From the NCBI GenBank assembly GCA_021828225.1, contig JAKASH010000123.1, forward strand, positions 1-7,824: a DNA stretch of 7,824 nt. The letters are read 5' to 3'. The first letter of the stretch is position 1, and each line of letters starts with the position of its first letter. Below the pieces are notes generated by a model. It did not search any database. It had not been told where the DNA came from and saw nothing but the letters and a program-made list of their open reading frames with translations. The DNA comes from Acidobacteriota bacterium (GTDB lineage Bacteria; Acidobacteriota; Terriglobia; UBA7540). Below are positions 5,700-7,824 of this stretch, piece by piece. Position numbers and translations under genes: made by a program.

Positions 5700-7824
5700 A
5701 TGCCAACCTCCTCTTCAACTGCTAAAAAGGACCTTTCAAAAAGGTCTTCCGGCCACCCCTTGATCGGCTCCGACCGCTTCTCCGAGCTTCTCGGTTTCTT
5801 GATGCTCATTCTGGGACTGTTAATCCTGTGCAGTCTGGTTTCCTTTTTTCCGCAAGATCCCTCTCTTGACACCAGTGGCACTTCGGTTGGGGTCATTCAC
5901 AACTGGATTGGTTTGGTGGGCGCCTATGGGGCAGATGCCCTGGATCAAGTGTTGGGCTGGATGTCCTACTTGATTCCGACGGTGCTCTTTTTCGTTGGAA
6001 TCCGGCTGGTTCGGAGAAAGTCCCTTGAGGCTCCGCGCACCAAAGTTTTTGGCCTGGTGTTGCTGATAGCCTCTCTGGGAACCCTGCTGCAATTGTTTCC
6101 GTATACTCCGCGGATTCACGGTGTGATTCAAGGCAGTGGGCTTGCGGGATATCTGGCAGCGGTGGGCCTGGTCCACGTCTTCAACCCGCTGGGAGGCGCC
6201 ATCATTGCCGGCGCTTTGTTCCTGAGTTCACTGTTTCTCGTAACCCGCTTTTCGTTTTCTGCGGGGTTCCTGGTGCTCCAAAAGCGCTTTGCATTTGTGG
6301 GTGCCCTGGCGACGCGCTGGCAGGCCTGGCGCGAGGAGCGCCGGGCTGAGCGCATGCGGCGCCAGATTGAGCGCACCAAGGCAGCGGGCAGGCAGCCTGT
6401 GGTAATGCAAAAGGCTCGGCAACTCTCGCCGCGAGCCGTTGCCAAGGAGGAGCCGCCAAAGATTACCAGCAGAGAGCCCGCCGCTACAGACCCGACCTTG
6501 GGAGATCTGGATACCTTGAAGCCGGATACATCTGGCACCTCTCCCGACAGCCCGGCGGAAGAGACCCCGGAGGTGGCGCCTAAGCCTCCTAAGATCGCTG
6601 GTCGAGGTCGTGGCAGCTACAAACTTCCGAGCACCGCCCTGTTGCATCCGGCCGACATCGAAGAGAGGATCGATGAGAATGAATTGAAGGATCGCGCCCG
6701 TCGGCTGGAGGAGAAGTTCAGCGAGTTTGGGGTGATGGGAAAGGTTACTCAGATTCATCCCGGTCCCGTTGTAACAACGTACGAGTTCAAGCCGGAGGCA
6801 GGGATCAAGTACAGCCGCATCGTAAACTTGGCGGACGACCTTTGCCTTGCGCTGAAAGCCGAGTCCATTCTGATCGAGCGTATCCCCGGCAAATCCACGG
6901 TGGGCATTGAGGTGCCCAACCCACATCGCGAAACGATCTATCTGCGCGAGGCGATCGAGTCAAACGAATTTACCGGCTCCAAATCCAAGCTGGTGCTTGG
7001 CCTGGGGAAAGACATTACCGGGAAAATCAGTGTTGCCCATCTGACGCAAATGCCGCATCTGCTGATTGCAGGGTCAACGGGTACCGGCAAAAGTGTTTCG
7101 ATCAATTCGTTTATTGTCTCGGTCCTCTACAAAGCTACCCCCGATGAAGTGAAGCTGATTCTGATTGATCCCAAGCGGTTGGAACTGAATCTCTATGAAG
7201 GCATTCCGCACCTGTTCACGCCCATTGTGACGGAGCCCAAGCAGGCCGCAAACGTTCTGCTCCGGGCCACCATGGAGATGGAAAGGCGACTTAAGTTGCT
7301 GGCCGAGCAGGGCGTGCGAAATATCGAGCAATACAACAAGCTGTTTGAGGAAACGTCCACGCTGGATCTGTTTGACACTGACCCCGAGCGCAATCGGCCA
7401 CTGCCTTACATTGTGATCGTCATTGATGAACTTGCGGACTTGATGATGGTCGAGCCCCAGGGCGTGGAAGAAGCCATTACGCGCCTTGCCCAGATGGCTC
7501 GCGCGGTGGGCATCCATTTGATTCTTTCGACTCAACGGCCCTCCGTCGATGTGATCACCGGCCTGATCAAGGCAAACCTTCCTTCGCGCATCGCTTTCCG
7601 CGTGGCGTCGAAAGTGGATTCCAGAACGATTCTCGACTCGAACGGTGCGGAAGCGCTCCTTGGCCGTGGCGATATGCTTTTCCTGCCGCCCGGAACGGCG
7701 CGCCTCGTTCGTCTGCACGGTGCGCTGATTACCGAAAAAGAGATCGACAAGGTTGTCGAATGGTGCAAGCAGCAGTGCGAGCCGCAATACAACGAAGAAT
7801 TTCTCAAACCTGTCGGGGCCACGG
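5700..7824 (+). CDS. ftsK: DNA translocase FtsK/SpoIIIE, C-terminus beyond window
   Basis: FtsK is a membrane-anchored hexameric ATPase at the division septum that pumps the chromosome termini apart and activates XerCD recombination at dif. My translation gives 708 codons without a stop to the window edge. Seen in order: a basic N-terminal tail, hydrophobic segments near residues 30-50, 84-101, 117-133 and 146-182 (the four-helix membrane domain), a basic helical stretch around 205-225, a Pro/Glu-rich linker of about 80 residues (far shorter than in E. coli), the alpha domain from about 307, Walker A GSTGTGKS at 458-465 and Walker B VIVIDEL with Asp576-Glu577. STQRPSVD and the LGRGDMLF segment follow. 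Walker A has Ser and Thr where GATGSGKS is usual, keeping the key Lys and Ser. The start ATG has GGAGAG at 5684-5689, ten bases away, and an in-frame TGA at 5661 limits upstream starts. The DNA-reading gamma domain would lie past the edge. Confidence 0.96.
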   Translation, partial: MPTSSSTAKKDLSKRSSGHPLIGSDRFSELLGFLMLILGLLILCSLVSFFPQDPSLDTSGTSVGVIHNWIGLVGAYGADALDQVLGWMSYLIPTVLFFVGIRLVRRKSLEAPRTKVFGLVLLIASLGTLLQLFPYTPRIHGVIQGSGLAGYLAAVGLVHVFNPLGGAIIAGALFLSSLFLVTRFSFSAGFLVLQKRFAFVGALATRWQAWREERRAERMRRQIERTKAAGRQPVVMQKARQLSPRAVAKEEPPKITSREPAATDPTLGDLDTLKPDTSGTSPDSPAEETPEVAPKPPKIAGRGRGSYKLPSTALLHPADIEERIDENELKDRARRLEEKFSEFGVMGKVTQIHPGPVVTTYEFKPEAGIKYSRIVNLADDLCLALKAESILIERIPGKSTVGIEVPNPHRETIYLREAIESNEFTGSKSKLVLGLGKDITGKISVAHLTQMPHLLIAGSTGTGKSVSINSFIVSVLYKATPDEVKLILIDPKRLELNLYEGIPHLFTPIVTEPKQAANVLLRATMEMERRLKLLAEQGVRNIEQYNKLFEETSTLDLFDTDPERNRPLPYIVIVIDELADLMMVEPQGVEEAITRLAQMARAVGIHLILSTQRPSVDVITGLIKANLPSRIAFRVASKVDSRTILDSNGAEALLGRGDMLFLPPGTARLVRLHGALITEKEIDKVVEWCKQQCEPQYNEEFLKPVGAT

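Noticed and set aside
5350..5718. 122-codon minus-strand frame across the rnj-ftsK gap
   Set aside because: It overlaps the end of rnj and the start of ftsK on the opposite strand and the peptide resembles nothing known. A purine-rich stretch near its start is the only support.
6228..7787. Two minus-strand open frames of 232 and 237 codons opposite ftsK
   Set aside because: The plus frame is clearly FtsK, with Walker A and B. The antisense frames are low-information shadows.

Overview
The window is ordinary bacterial chromosome holding six housekeeping genes in two divergent blocks. I see no mobile element, CRISPR array, RNA gene or toxin/defence module, and I did not find a credible undescribed multi-gene system. 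The points that deserve a second look are about expression signals: an ill-fitting start codon on the RNase J gene, and several intergenic inverted and direct repeats.

The sequence is moderately GC-rich. Gene content and protein style (an RNase J with a GGLGEFGMNMM N-terminus, a GT5 glycogen synthase, a short-linker FtsK) fit a Gram-negative-type, RNase J-containing lineage. Acidobacteriota is my best guess, but this rests on family resemblance from memory and not on a search.

Minus-strand block (reads right to left from about 2720): glgA (glycogen synthase, 2685-1207), trxA (thioredoxin, 1176-847) and purA (adenylosuccinate synthetase, 689 to beyond position 1). glgA and trxA are 30 bases apart and very likely cotranscribed. 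trxA and purA are separated by 157 bases that contain a composite inverted repeat. A good sigma70-like promoter lies just upstream of glgA.

Plus-strand block (left to right from 2854): rsmA/ksgA (16S rRNA dimethyltransferase, 2854-3651), rnj (ribonuclease J, 3727-5418) and ftsK (DNA translocase, 5700 to beyond 7824). rsmA and rnj both act on 16S rRNA maturation in known organisms, so their adjacency makes functional sense. A 33-base two-stage hairpin and a possible promoter sit in the 75-base rsmA-rnj gap. The 281-base rnj-ftsK gap holds a candidate ftsK promoter and small repeats.

The two blocks are transcribed away from each other from the 168-base region 2686-2853. Both end genes, purA and ftsK, are cut only by the window edge; neither appears broken.
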